From Bacteroides sp. CAG:1076 (GTDB lineage Bacteria; Bacteroidota; Bacteroidia; Bacteroidales; Bacteroidaceae), in contig HF993185.1 of the NCBI GenBank assembly GCA_000436795.1, forward strand, positions 20,838 to 35,228: a DNA stretch of 14,391 nucleotides. Reading direction: 5' to 3'. Within the stretch, counting starts at the first letter, position 1, and the number at the start of each line of letters is the position of its first letter. Positions 14,144-14,391 of the stretch are shown here, one piece after another. The position numbers and the translations under genes are program-made. The notes below the pieces were generated by a model. It saw only the letters and a program-made list of their open reading frames with translations, did not search any database and was not told the origin of the DNA.

Positions 14144-14354
14144 ATGATTAAAAAACTAAAAAGAATATTCGTAAAGAGTTTCCTGACAATGGAAGAAAAC
14201 CATTTGAAACCTTGGGAAACCATGACACGATAACAGCACTGATCAATCAGCACACCGGAAAAGCAAATGAAAATGTAATTTACAAGCAAATAAAAAATTT
14301 AAGCTGTGTGTCAAAAAAAGCACCACAGATTACATTGTAATCAATAATTCATAA
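14144..14354 (+). pseudogene. Short or frameshifted small gene, unrecognised
   Basis: From the ATG at 14144 the frame closes after 29 codons (TAA at 14231-14233). A different frame is open from 14152 to the TAA at 14338-14340 and reads as plausible protein, including RKPFETLGNHDTITALINQH. One extra A in the A6 run at 14150-14155 would join the ATG to it. A second A6 run at 14292-14297 could likewise shift into a third frame that ends DYIVINNS at 14354. The restored product would be about 65-70 residues. I do not recognise it. Alternatives are a real 29-residue peptide, base-calling errors in A runs, or no gene at all. A promoter-like element lies just upstream. Confidence 0.3.
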
Positions 14355-14391
14355 ATCCGGAAAAACCAGACGTGCCGCTTAACAAAAACGA

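Noticed and set aside
14038..14289. 83-codon minus-strand frame near the right edge
   Set aside because: T-rich DNA gives a Phe/Ile/Cys-rich translation with no family match, and it overlaps the promoter-like element on the other strand.

Overview
The window looks like chromosomal DNA from a Bacteroidales bacterium (Bacteroides/Phocaeicola type). Several genes are preceded by close matches to the Bacteroides -7 promoter element TAnnTTTG, one with a TTTG at the -33 position. Shine-Dalgarno sequences are not conspicuous. The proteins (DUF349 repeat protein, PepD of about 485 residues, an RsmA-MgtE pair) fit that group. I see no mobile element, CRISPR array, tRNA or rRNA gene.

Left block (1-6204). 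After the tail of an unrecognised plus-strand gene, four minus-strand genes run leftwards: an OmpR-family response regulator and a sensor histidine kinase that overlap by 4 bases (ATGA), then a P-type magnesium importer (MgtA family) followed after 3 bases by an OprB-like outer-membrane porin. Between the kinase and mgtA lies a striking sequence: four TCTAA motifs spaced exactly 11 bp apart, just upstream of the mgtA promoter, inside a long near-perfect inverted repeat that repeats the same 11-bp rhythm on the other strand. This is the usual layout of an OmpR/PhoB-type regulator target. The simplest reading is that the two-component system controls mgtA and the porin, forming an envelope-spanning magnesium (or divalent cation) uptake module.

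Middle (6205-9026). An approximately 420-bp gap holds the promoter of the regulator operon, a cluster of ACGTTTT half-sites and TTTGTACAAA palindromes, and the terminator of the next operon. That operon, also on the minus strand, is a YbhN-like (LPG synthase/flippase TM family) membrane protein with a TTG start, overlapping by 8 bases pepD, a Xaa-His dipeptidase.

Right block (9004-14391, plus strand). A promoter that overlaps the pepD operon promoter face to face drives rsmA/ksgA (16S rRNA dimethyladenosine methyltransferase) and mgtE, a second and unrelated magnesium transporter, 3 bases apart. Then come a 600-residue protein with five DUF349 repeats, a clear terminator, a NUDIX hydrolase with a consensus promoter, and finally a short transcribed-looking region that seems to hold a broken small gene.

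The theme of the window is magnesium: two Mg2+ transporters of different families, a candidate outer-membrane route, a linked two-component system and a ribosome-maturation enzyme. No long leader that could hold a magnesium riboswitch precedes mgtA, so the two-component system is the likeliest regulator. Function of the module is inferred from family and context, not shown by the sequence alone.
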